DNA of 64,000 bases from Bacteroides cellulosilyticus (GTDB lineage: Bacteria > Bacteroidota > Bacteroidia > Bacteroidales > Bacteroidaceae). The notes below the pieces were generated by a model. It saw nothing but the letters and a program-made list of their open reading frames with translations, was not told the DNA's origin and did not search any database. Numbering within the stretch: the stretch's first letter is position 1; each line of letters opens with the position of its first letter. The position numbers and the translations under genes are program-made. Shown in pieces: positions 28,389 to 35,673 of the stretch. The stretch covers positions 2,728,501 through 2,792,500 of the forward strand of contig NZ_CP081903.1 in assembly GCF_020091405.1 (NCBI RefSeq). The letters are read 5' to 3'.

Positions 28389-29336
28389 TTACAAAGGCTT
28401 TATCGGTATGCAGATATCCACAATATGCTTATTCTCAGGATGTGTCCGGTGACTATTGTGATATAGTTCATACGTACACCCGTCAGCTTGTTGATACCCA
28501 CTTTCCGTAAACCACTTGCACATAGTGTTCCATGATTTCTGGAACTCATCGGTTCCAATCTCAAAGTGTCCCACCACATACTTACCACCGGGAATGACCA
28601 TTTTTCCGATTTCACCCTCCACTTTCACGTCTTCGTTCACAATGATACAGGCACTTTGTCTGATCTTGTCTAACTCCGTGACAGATGGATCATCATGAGT
28701 CACCGTAGCCGTTTTGGTTACATTCTGGGTGTACAGTCCTCTCGGTTCAGCCCATTTGATTACTTTCTCATAAGCCTGAACAATCAGGAGGAACGGGCCG
28801 ATGTGCCGACAATAAATCGCTTGCATTTCCGGCATTTCTTTGATTTCGATGTTTGCTTTCATAAAATAAATGTTATTTAGTTCTACTTCGCAAAGGTCGG
28901 AATCATAATCCGTCTTGCTTGTCAAATTCTTGCGGAGCATTTGCCCATTCTTGCTAAACAGCATCCCATGATGTGCATAGATAGGCTTTTCCTCTTTACC
29001 GAATTGCGTGGGAGTGATATCGAAATATTTCTTGAAAGTCCTGCTGAATAAGGATATGCTTCCGAAACCACAGCTATATGCGATTTCCGTGACAGGCAAT
29101 GACGGTTCGTTCTGTAATTTCCATGCCGCTTTTTCCACCCGGAGACGTTGTATATAGTCGATGGGCGTTTCTCCTATCAGGAATGTGAATATCCTGTGGA
29201 AATGAAAAGGTGAGAAGTTGGCTATTTCGGCAATGCCCTTTAGTTCGAGTGGCTGGCCGAGGTGCATATCTATGTAATCCATCACCCGGTTAATCCTGGA
29301 ACGATACTCTATTTTACTCTTTTCTTGTATATTCAT
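28389..29336 (-). CDS. AraC family regulator with GyrI-like effector domain
   Basis: 315 residues from ATG 29336 (MNIQEKSKI); an earlier in-frame codon at 29369 is disfavoured because it sits at the promoter. The AraC HTH is at the N-terminus (about 10-110: IAEIANFSPFHFHRIFTFL and VTEIAYSCGFGSISLFSRTF). The C-terminal half (about 160-315) is a GyrI/effector-binding domain like that of Rob, ending CTYELY and VDICIPIK. Regulators of this layout bind small amphipathic ligands. It is divergent from the DJ-1/PfpI gene, 139 bases away, and may regulate it. Confidence 0.9.
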   Translation of the reverse strand: MNIQEKSKIEYRSRINRVMDYIDMHLGQPLELKGIAEIANFSPFHFHRIFTFLIGETPIDYIQRLRVEKAAWKLQNEPSLPVTEIAYSCGFGSISLFSRTFKKYFDITPTQFGKEEKPIYAHHGMLFSKNGQMLRKNLTSKTDYDSDLCEVELNNIYFMKANIEIKEMPEMQAIYCRHIGPFLLIVQAYEKVIKWAEPRGLYTQNVTKTATVTHDDPSVTELDKIRQSACIIVNEDVKVEGEIGKMVIPGGKYVVGHFEIGTDEFQKSWNTMCKWFTESGYQQADGCTYELYHNSHRTHPENKHIVDICIPIKPL

Positions 29337-29354
29337 GCCGTATGATTTGAATTG

Positions 29355-29362
29355 CAAAAGTA
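29355..29362 (-). promoter_or_regulatory. -7 promoter element of the AraC-GyrI gene
   Basis: On the minus strand TACTTTTG followed by C matches TAnnTTTG, 18 bases before the ATG. Confidence 0.45.
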
Positions 29363-29428
29363 GCACCAAATAATCAGATAAGATTGTCCATTCTTGCTAA
29401 TATCCCGCCTGCTTCTGAAACTAATGCC

Positions 29429-29436
29429 TATCTTTG
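29429..29436 (+). promoter_or_regulatory. -7 promoter element of the DJ-1/PfpI gene
   Basis: TATCTTTG followed by C matches TAnnTTTG, 39 bases before the ATG at 29476 and divergent from the AraC promoter. No clear -33 box. Confidence 0.45.
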
Positions 29437-29475
29437 CGACGTTAATCATTCGTTCAATTTGAAACTATAAAGATT

Positions 29476-30054
29476 ATGAGATTATTGGTATTTCTTGCTA
29501 AGGGGTTTGAAACCATCGAGTTTAGTGCTTTTATTGACGTCATGGGTTGGGCGAAGACCGACTTTGACTGTGATATAGAAACCGTTATCTGTGGTTTGAA
29601 CAGTAAAGTTGTGGGTTCTTTCAATGTTTCGGTTTTAGTAGATAAAACCATAGAAGAAGTTTCTGCGGATGATTATGATGCCCTTGCCATACCCGGTGGT
29701 TTTGAAGAATTTGGCTTTTATGAAGAAGCTTATAATGAAAAGCTCCTGGATTTGATTCGCCAATTCAACTCTCAAAAGAAATGGATTGCAACAGTCTGTG
29801 TAGGAGCCTTGCCTGTCGGGAAAAGTGGAGTTCTGACTGGCAGGAGGGCAACCACCTATCACCTCAGAGGTGCGCATAAACAGAAAGTCCTTCAAGAATT
29901 TGGAGTGACTATCGTTAATGAGCCTATAGTGGTGGATGATAATATCATAACTTCCTATTGCCCTCAAACATCGTATGGCGTGGCCCTTCTGCTGCTGGAA
30001 AAGCTGACCTCTTTCCGTGAGATGACTTTAGTGAAAGAGGCCATGGGGTTCTGA
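29476..30054 (+). CDS. DJ-1/PfpI family protein
   Basis: 192 residues, the usual family length. A flavodoxin-like fold begins with LLVFLAKGFETIEFSAF, whose Glu corresponds to the conserved acidic residue near the active site. The nucleophile elbow WIATVCVGALPVGKSG places Cys108. ALAIPGGFEEFGFYEE and the late ITSYCPQTSYGVALLLLE are typical. Members act as deglycase/glyoxalase-like enzymes, proteases or chaperones; the exact activity is not readable here. Probably controlled by the divergent AraC-GyrI regulator. Confidence 0.88.
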   Translation: MRLLVFLAKGFETIEFSAFIDVMGWAKTDFDCDIETVICGLNSKVVGSFNVSVLVDKTIEEVSADDYDALAIPGGFEEFGFYEEAYNEKLLDLIRQFNSQKKWIATVCVGALPVGKSGVLTGRRATTYHLRGAHKQKVLQEFGVTIVNEPIVVDDNIITSYCPQTSYGVALLLLEKLTSFREMTLVKEAMGF

Positions 30055-30065
30055 GAATAATGCTT

Positions 30066-30543
30066 CTATTTAAGTGGCATTTCCACTCTCGTCACCTGTT
30101 CCTCTTCGGGCACATCCGGTCCGGTATAGTAATCCATCATTTCATTGTACAGGGCTGCCAGTTCGTTATAATTTCCTCGGTGCAGGCAATAGAGTATTCT
30201 GAAAAGAATACGGTATTTGTCTGACTATCTGTTATAAGTTGCATACTATTGGATTCTTCGGATAAAGCGCCATTGCCGTTCGTCCTGAATATATTTCTTG
30301 TTTTCTGTGCATGATCCACTTCCTTTTTTATATGCTTTTTTATGACCATTTTCATCAAACTTGCATACGTTTACTCTAACGGCTGTTTCTATTCTGTCGT
30401 TTTGACAGGGGATAACTGGTTCATGAATCCATTCAATATGTAGTCCTTCAAATAAAGAAGCCTGCATGAACAATGTTTCATATATATGGGTAGAGTGCTT
30501 GAAATAGAGATAAGGCTTCTTTAAGTTTTAAATTTTCTTCCAT
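30066..30543 (-). pseudogene. Decayed hypothetical gene
   Basis: Coding-like fragments follow each other on the minus strand but in different frames. ATG 30543 opens MEENLKLKEALSLFQ, which stops at 30478. The next frame carries HIYETLFMQASLFEGLHIEW onward to about 30246. A third piece, upstream of TAG 30066-30068, encodes a tail with YNELAALYNEMMDYYTG after an in-frame stop. The length from first ATG to last stop is not a multiple of three. I do not recognise the intact protein. It is read as a pseudogene with at least two frameshifts. Confidence 0.5.
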
Positions 30544-30750
30544 TACTTACAAGCTGGTCATAAAGAGGTCGATTTGTATTGCTCGATAGCAAAGGTAAAT
30601 CTTATACCTTTCAATAGCTTCCAAATCTTAGCAATCAAACAAATATCGTCATTTATCATTCTTATATAAGAACTGTTTGTAGCTTAAGCCAGAACATAGT
30701 GTGCTGCGTACCGGACGCTAATAATAAACTTCCTTTATCCCTGTCAAAAA

Positions 30751-30926
30751 CTTGCTTTACATTAAAGTAAAAGTTACCTTTGCCGTAGAGAAAACTATAA
30801 CCGAAACTTCTGATTGTAAAACCATACCTTCTGATTGTATAACCGAAAGTTCTGATTGTAAAACCACAACTTCTGATTAAAGTTTGCAGTATAGGTAAAG
30901 CAACTTTTCTCCCAATGTAAAGCAAG
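30751..30926. repeat. 13-base inverted repeats flanking promoter and 21-base tandem repeats
   Basis: CTTGCTTTACATT at 30751-30763 is exactly inverted at 30914-30926. Between them lie a promoter (TTG 30752-30754, 20-base spacer, TACCTTTG 30775-30782) and a tandem repeat. In the tandem repeat the word TTCTGATT recurs with an exact 21-base period (units starting at 30807, 30828, 30849 and 30870). The whole block would be the leader of the HU-like gene at 30979. Confidence 0.75.
30752..30782 (+). promoter_or_regulatory. Promoter of the HU-like gene
   Basis: The -33 box TTG (30752-30754) and -7 box TACCTTTG (30775-30782) are separated by 20 bases, a full consensus match. Transcription would start near 30788, giving a ~190-base leader containing the 21-base tandem repeats. 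Confidence 0.55.
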
Positions 30927-30978
30927 TTTTCTTTTAATGATGAACAATTTTTTTATTAATGTCTGATAAACAAAGGAT

Positions 30979-31605
30979 ATGGCATACTATGTAATGGAAG
31001 AAATGCCCGACATTCACAAGACGGGCGAGCGCGTTCTCTATCCACGCTTTGCAATGATAGACCAGGTTTCCACAGAACAACTGGCACGCAACGTGTCGGA
31101 AAGCAGCGGCTTCAATGTGGGTGATATAATAGGAATCGTGAAGCAACTTGCCATCGAAATGTCGCATCAGATGGCAGAGGGACGTTCCGTTAAACTGGAT
31201 GACATCGGAACTTTCACTCCGGCTTTGATGCTGCGCACAGGCAAGGAACGGGAAGAAGCGGGTGAAAAAGCGAAGCACCGCAATGCACAGAGCATCGTGG
31301 TGGGCAAAGTCAATTTCCGTGTAGATATGAATCTGGTGTATCGCATCAACGGTCGCTGCCTGTTGGAGCGGGCACCTTGGAAGACCCGCCGTTCTTCGCA
31401 AAAGTATGCTCCGGAGCAGCGCTTGGCACTGGCGGTAAAGTATCTGGAGTCACATTCTTTTCTTACCGTCAGCGAATATCAGCAATTAACCGGCTTGTTG
31501 CGCACCACTGCTACGAATGAACTGAAAGAATGGGCGACCCTCCCGGATTCCGGCATTGACACTGCCGGACGTGGGGCACACAGGGTTTATGTGAAGAAGG
31601 GGTGA
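30979..31605 (+). CDS. HU-like DNA-binding protein (Bacteroidetes long form)
   Basis: 208 residues. The N-terminal ~120 residues match the Bacteroidetes histone-like HU family: YYVMEEMPDIHKTGERVLYPR, EQLARNVSESSGFNVGDIIGIV and SVKLDDIGTFTPAL. The C-terminal ~70 residues (LAVKYLESHSFLTVSEYQQL and TTATNELKEWA) form a helical, HTH-like extension often found on these proteins. It is likely nucleoid-associated or element-linked; its specific role is unknown. The unusual repeat-rich leader suggests control at the mRNA or DNA-topology level. Confidence 0.82.
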   Translation: MAYYVMEEMPDIHKTGERVLYPRFAMIDQVSTEQLARNVSESSGFNVGDIIGIVKQLAIEMSHQMAEGRSVKLDDIGTFTPALMLRTGKEREEAGEKAKHRNAQSIVVGKVNFRVDMNLVYRINGRCLLERAPWKTRRSSQKYAPEQRLALAVKYLESHSFLTVSEYQQLTGLLRTTATNELKEWATLPDSGIDTAGRGAHRVYVKKG

Positions 31606-31620
31606 AAAGAATACATGAAA

Positions 31621-31652
31621 TTTGCTGTAAATCAAAATATTATTTATCTTTG
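31621..31652 (+). promoter_or_regulatory. Promoter of the methyltransferase-rsgA operon
   Basis: TTTG at 31621-31624 and TATCTTTG at 31645-31652 are spaced by 20 bases, a full Bacteroides consensus. The transcription start would fall near 31656, leaving a leader of about 190 bases before the ATG at 31845. Confidence 0.6.
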
Positions 31653-31692
31653 CGCCATGACAAAGACATTCAAATCGGATTTGGTTTAATAA

Positions 31693-31760
31693 ACAATCTG
31701 TGTTTCTGATACAGATTGTCCCTTCGTTTACTCTCGGATAACTCCTTTCGAGAGTAGTTT
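31693..31760 (+). promoter_or_regulatory. Two-hairpin leader, possible attenuator
   Basis: Hairpin 1 pairs ACAATCTGT (31693-31701) with ACAGATTGT (31711-31719), nine perfect pairs. Hairpin 2 pairs TACTCTCG (31729-31736) with CGAGAGTA (31749-31756) and is followed by GTTTTCC, which makes it terminator-like. A ten-codon ORF (31657-31689, MTKTFKSDLV) precedes them but starts almost at the predicted transcription start, so its translation is doubtful. Confidence 0.5.
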
Positions 31761-31844
31761 TCCATTATTATAATTCAAGTTTAATCTGCGTACAATGATG
31801 AAGGCATTGTTATGCTTTCCGTGTATGCAAAATACATAAAGAAA

Positions 31845-32624
31845 ATGAGTAACGAAAATAAAACAATTCACGATTTCGAACTTCAATTAATCTGTGACTT
31901 CTTCTCCAATATGGAACGCCAAGGACCCGGAAGTCCTGACGTAACACTGAAAGCGCTGAGCTTTATAGATAACCTTACCGACAAGTCCCTTATCGCTGAC
32001 ATCGGTTGCGGAACAGGAGGACAGACAATGGTATTGGCCGGGCATATTTCCGGGCAGATCACCGGACTCGACCTTTTCCCCGGCTTTATTGATATCTTCA
32101 ATCGCAATGCAAAGCAATCAGGCTTGCAGGACAGGGTAAAAGGCATTGTCGGTTCTATGGATAACCTTCCTTTTCAGAATGAGGAATTAGACCTGATCTG
32201 GTCGGAAGGCGCCATTTATAATATTGGTTTTGAACGGGGATTAAATGAGTGGCGTAAGTATTTGAAGCCGGGAGGATATATTGCCGTTTCTGAAAGTTCG
32301 TGGTTTACTGACAAGCGTCCTGCGGAAATCAATGACTTCTGGGTGAATGCGTATCCTGAAATAGATACGATTCCCAATCAGGTGGCCAAGATACACAAAG
32401 CGGGGTATCTTCCCGTCGCTACATTTATTCTGCCGGAAAATTGCTGGACAGAGCATTACTTTGCTGCAAAGATTGAAGCTCAGAAAATCTTTCTTCATAA
32501 GTATGCGGGAAATAAGGTTGCCGAAGAATTCAGTTCGCTTCAGTTTGATGAAGAAGAACTATACAGCAAGTATAAAGCATTCTACGGTTATACATTTTTC
32601 ATTGCAAAAAAGATAGAACAATGA
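31845..32624 (+). CDS. Class I SAM-dependent methyltransferase
   Basis: 259 residues from ATG 31845 ([17 protein letters not shown]), preferred over 31812 because family members start at this point. Motif I is [18 protein letters not shown], motif [16 protein letters not shown], and the post-motif [18 protein letters not shown] with [10 protein letters not shown] fits the methyltransferase type-11/25 fold. The methyl acceptor is unknown. It overlaps rsgA by four bases (ATGA), so the products are translationally coupled, and a long structured leader precedes it. A link to ribosome or RNA modification is possible but only inferred from the rsgA partner. Confidence 0.85.
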   Translation: MSNENKTIHDFELQLICDFFSNMERQGPGSPDVTLKALSFIDNLTDKSLIADIGCGTGGQTMVLAGHISGQITGLDLFPGFIDIFNRNAKQSGLQDRVKGIVGSMDNLPFQNEELDLIWSEGAIYNIGFERGLNEWRKYLKPGGYIAVSESSWFTDKRPAEINDFWVNAYPEIDTIPNQVAKIHKAGYLPVATFILPENCWTEHYFAAKIEAQKIFLHKYAGNKVAEEFSSLQFDEEELYSKYKAFYGYTFFIAKKIEQ

Positions 32625-33676
32625 TTCATTTGAATAATTATGGTTGGAATGACAAGTTAAGCCAACTAAGGCAAGAGTCAACATACAATTCCCTTACGCA
32701 TGGACGTATATCCATCGTACACCGTACATGCTACGAGGTTGTTTCAGAAAACGGTCTGTTTCAGTGTGAACTGACGGGGAATATGATGTATGGAAAATCA
32801 GACTTTGAACTCCTTTGCACCGGTGATTGGGTACTTTTTCAACCATTCGACGAACATAAAGGGATTATAGTGGATATGCTGCCTCGTGAACGGACTTTAT
32901 ATCGCAAGAAAAACGGAACGGTTGCCGATAAACAGGCCATTGCCTCGTATGTTGACAAGGCATTTATCGTGCAAAGTCTTGATGATAATTTCAATGTTCG
33001 CAGAGCCGAGCGTTTCATGGTTCAGATGCAGGAAGAGAATATCAATCCTGTATTGGTGTTTAACAAGGCTGATTTAGGGTTTGATAGGCAGAAAGTCGAA
33101 GAACAGATCAGGCACATTGCCCGTCAGATACCGGTGTTTTTTACAAGTATCCATCAACCTCAGACGATTCTCCAATTGCGGGAGTCTATATCGGCAGGCG
33201 AAACGGTTGTGTTTGTCGGTTCTTCGGGGGTAGGGAAAAGTTCTCTGGTGAATGCGCTTTGTGGGGAATCGGTATTGTTAACGTCTGATATCAGCCTGTC
33301 CACGGGAAAAGGAAGACATACTTCTACTCGTCGGGAGATGGTACTGATGGACGGTTCAGGGGTATTAATCGATACTCCGGGTGTCCGGGAATTTGGCTTG
33401 GTCATTGACGATCCCGATTCTCTTGCAGAGGTGTTGGAGATTTCCGATTATGCCGTATCGTGCCGCTTCAAGGATTGCAAGCACATCAGCGAACCTGGAT
33501 GTGCCGTTCTAGAGGCGGTAAGTAGTGGTATATTGGACCGTAAGGTTTATGAGAGTTATCAGAAACTTCGGCGGGAAGCGTGGCATTTCTCCACTTCTGA
33601 ACATGAAAAGCGTAAAAGGGATAAATCCTTTTCAAAACTCGTGGATGAGGTGAAGAAGCGTAAGGCAAATCGCTAA
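32621..33676 (+). CDS. rsgA: Ribosome small subunit-dependent GTPase A
   Basis: 351 residues with a circularly permuted GTPase: G4 NKAD ([11 protein letters not shown]), then G1 [14 protein letters not shown], then G3 [10 protein letters not shown]. An N-terminal OB-fold (about 30-100) and a C-terminal zinc site ([16 protein letters not shown]) complete the RsgA/YjeQ pattern. RsgA matures the 30S subunit by checking the decoding centre late in assembly. It overlaps the methyltransferase gene by four bases and is followed by a terminator at 33690-33735. Some Bacteroides have more than one rsgA-like copy; whether this is the main one cannot be told. Confidence 0.93.
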   Translation: MIHLNNYGWNDKLSQLRQESTYNSLTHGRISIVHRTCYEVVSENGLFQCELTGNMMYGKSDFELLCTGDWVLFQPFDEHKGIIVDMLPRERTLYRKKNGTVADKQAIASYVDKAFIVQSLDDNFNVRRAERFMVQMQEENINPVLVFNKADLGFDRQKVEEQIRHIARQIPVFFTSIHQPQTILQLRESISAGETVVFVGSSGVGKSSLVNALCGESVLLTSDISLSTGKGRHTSTRREMVLMDGSGVLIDTPGVREFGLVIDDPDSLAEVLEISDYAVSCRFKDCKHISEPGCAVLEAVSSGILDRKVYESYQKLRREAWHFSTSEHEKRKRDKSFSKLVDEVKKRKANR

Positions 33677-33689
33677 TTTCTATTATAAG

Positions 33690-33735
33690 AGTGTGTCATT
33701 TACCTATTGGGTTTGTGACACACTTTCATTTTATA
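33690..33735 (+). terminator. Intrinsic terminator after rsgA
   Basis: AGTGTGTCA (33690-33698) pairs perfectly with TGACACACT (33716-33724), followed by TTCATTTTAT. Confidence 0.65.
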
Positions 33736-33762
33736 TTTTCAGTGAATTATAAAAATGTAGGT

Positions 33763-33909
33763 GTGAACTCGATGTCCAAGGCACTGTTAAGATCGACCAA
33801 TATGACCGTACAGCAAATAGGTGACGAGCTTAATTTTCCGTCCCAATCCTTCTTTGGCAAGTATTTCAAAAGGCTTACGGGAATGTCACCGAAAGCGTAT
33901 AGGGAATAA
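33763..33909 (+). pseudogene. AraC family HTH remnant
   Basis: Only the last ~48 residues of an AraC protein remain: SKALLRSTNMTVQQIGDEL, then FPSQSFFGKYFKRLTGMSPK ending in AYRE and a stop. This is the second HTH of the family, with no ligand domain and no first HTH. It lies directly after the rsgA terminator and 94 bases before the MATE gene, so it may be the stump of a former MATE regulator. The open frame extends back to 33691 without homology. Confidence 0.7.
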
Positions 33910-33944
33910 GATCTCTGTTTCCTGGAAAAGCCGCACGCATTACC

Positions 33945-33975
33945 TTTGGGCCGAGTAGAAATTCTTGTACCTTTG
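33945..33975 (+). promoter_or_regulatory. Promoter of the MATE transporter gene
   Basis: TTTG at 33945-33948 and TACCTTTG at 33968-33975 are spaced by 19 bases, a full consensus. A second TACCTTTG occurs at 33941-33948. Confidence 0.6.
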
Positions 33976-34003
33976 CATTCGTTTTTAGAAAAGAAGAATC
34001 ACG

Positions 34004-35356
34004 ATGATCAATAAATATGAAGAACGTCTGGGAACCGAGCGTATGTTGCCACTGGTTTTCAAAATGGCGCTTCCGGCAGTAGCAGCACAATTCGTCAATT
34101 TGCTTTATAGCATTGTCGACCGTATCTATATCGGACACATACCGGGCATCGGGACGGATGCATTGGCAGGCGTAGGGGTAACAATTTCTCTCGTGGTATT
34201 GATTTCTTCTTTTTCAGCAATAGTGGGCGGTGGTGGTGCACCGTTGGCTGCCATAGCCCTTGGGCAAGGTGACCGTCAGCGTGCCGGAAAGATATTGGGG
34301 AATGGTTTTACCTTGCTGATTCTATTTACTTTAATTACTTCCTTCATTGCCTATACTTTCATGGAGCCTATTCTGCTCTTTACAGGCGCTTCGGAACATA
34401 CATTGGGCTATGCGGTCGATTACCTTTCCATTTATTTGCTGGGAACTGTTTTTGTAGAGATTTCCACCGGACTCAATTCCTTTATCAATGCGCAGGGGCG
34501 TCCTGCCATTGCCATGTACTCTGTTTTAATCGGAGCTTTATTAAATATCATTCTTGATCCTATATTTATCTTCTGGTTTGATATGGGGGTGAAAGGTGCT
34601 GCTTTGGCTACGGTGATTTCTCAGGCTTGCAGTGCCGCATGGGTACTGTCTTTCCTATTCTCCCGGAAGGCTTCTCTGCCTTTGGAGAGGCGCTATATGA
34701 AGTTAAACCGGAGGATTGTTATTGCGATGCTGGGGCTGGGAGTATCTCCGTTCATTATGGCCAGTACAGAGAGTTTGGTGGGCTTTGTGCTGAATAGTAG
34801 CTTGAAAGATTTTGGAGATATTTACGTCAGTGCGTTGACGATATTACAGACTTCGATGCAGTTTGCCAGTGTGCCGCTGACGGGGTTTGCGCAAGGCTTT
34901 ATTCCGATCGTAAGTTACAATTATGGCCATGGTGATAAGCAGCGTGTGAAGGATTGTTTCCGTATTGCACTGATCACGATGTTCTCTTTTAATCTGATTC
35001 TGATGCTGCTTATGATCCTGTTCCCGTCAACGGTTGCATCTGCTTTTACAAGTGATGAAAGGTTGATAGAAATGGTCCGTTGGACCATGCCTGTCTTTCT
35101 GGGTGGTATGACCATTTTCGGCTTGCAACGTGCTTGTCAGAATATGTTTGTTGCATTGGGGCAGGCCAGGATATCCATTTTTATCGCTTTGCTCCGCAAG
35201 GCCATTCTGTTGATTCCGTTAGCACTGATACTGCCGCATTATATGGGAGTGACCGGAGTATATGCGGCTGAGGCTATATCCGATGCTACGGCTGCAATTT
35301 GCTGTACGCTGTTGTTCTTTTGGCAGTTTCCTAAGATTTTGGGGAAGATGAAATAG
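34004..35356 (+). CDS. MATE family efflux transporter
   Basis: 450 residues with about twelve transmembrane helices in two MatE repeats. The first repeat has PAVAAQFVNLLYSIVDRIYI and VGGGGAPLAAIALGQGDRQ; the second has TSMQFASVPLTGFAQGFIPI and YNYGHGDKQRVK. The middle NSFINAQGRPAIAMYSVLIG and LNIILDPIFIF are family signatures. It should export cationic drugs or metabolites with Na+ or H+ coupling at the inner membrane; the substrate is unknown. It has its own consensus promoter and stands alone. Confidence 0.92.
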   Translation: MINKYEERLGTERMLPLVFKMALPAVAAQFVNLLYSIVDRIYIGHIPGIGTDALAGVGVTISLVVLISSFSAIVGGGGAPLAAIALGQGDRQRAGKILGNGFTLLILFTLITSFIAYTFMEPILLFTGASEHTLGYAVDYLSIYLLGTVFVEISTGLNSFINAQGRPAIAMYSVLIGALLNIILDPIFIFWFDMGVKGAALATVISQACSAAWVLSFLFSRKASLPLERRYMKLNRRIVIAMLGLGVSPFIMASTESLVGFVLNSSLKDFGDIYVSALTILQTSMQFASVPLTGFAQGFIPIVSYNYGHGDKQRVKDCFRIALITMFSFNLILMLLMILFPSTVASAFTSDERLIEMVRWTMPVFLGGMTIFGLQRACQNMFVALGQARISIFIALLRKAILLIPLALILPHYMGVTGVYAAEAISDATAAICCTLLFFWQFPKILGKMK

Positions 35357-35571
35357 GGCAGGAGAAAGCTTCCCGACCATTTTTTAATTGATAATTGAGA
35401 GACTTTGTAAGTGCCCATATAATAGTAGTCATTGCATGAAAAATGGATTAAAAGCAATATGTAACTCGAACTATAGAAGAATTAACTGAGTGATGTGTCA
35501 CAAAAAAGATGGTGAAATTCAGGTTAAGATAACAGAGAAATATCTGCTGTAACTGCGCCCCTAAAACCAAA
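35357..35571. other. Intergenic region, nothing recognised
   Basis: Between the MATE stop and the fimbrial operon terminator. No open frame with family features, no repeat and no promoter consensus was seen. Confidence 0.4.
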
Positions 35572-35603
35572 GTAGGAAGAAGACCCCTTCGTCCTCTTCC
35601 TAC
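35572..35603 (-). terminator. Terminator of the fimbrial operon
   Basis: GTAGGAAGA (35572-35580) pairs with TCTTCCTAC (35595-35603). On the minus strand the stem is followed by TTTGGTTTTAG. It lies 70 bases after the last fimbrillin stop. Confidence 0.6.
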
Positions 35604-35673
35604 CCGATTCTTTATTCTCAAAAGTTTTTTTATTATGTAACAAAGACCTGTTTCATTCTTCCTTGTCCTTTCT

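Noticed and set aside
28316..28510. Short plus-strand frames opposite the AraC-GyrI gene
   Set aside because: Shadows of the minus-strand regulator with no independent support.
30791..30880. Regularly spaced repeats resembling a CRISPR array
   Set aside because: The units are 21 bases in direct tandem with no unique spacers and there are no cas genes nearby.
30662..30925. An 87-residue minus-strand frame with repeats like GFTIRSFGY
   Set aside because: The repeats come from translating the 21-base tandem DNA repeat; the region looks like a leader of the HU-like gene, not a gene.
31657..31689. A ten-codon leader peptide (MTKTFKSDLV)
   Set aside because: Its ATG lies at the predicted transcription start with no room for a ribosome-binding site, so it is not annotated as a gene; it is kept only as a remark on the leader.
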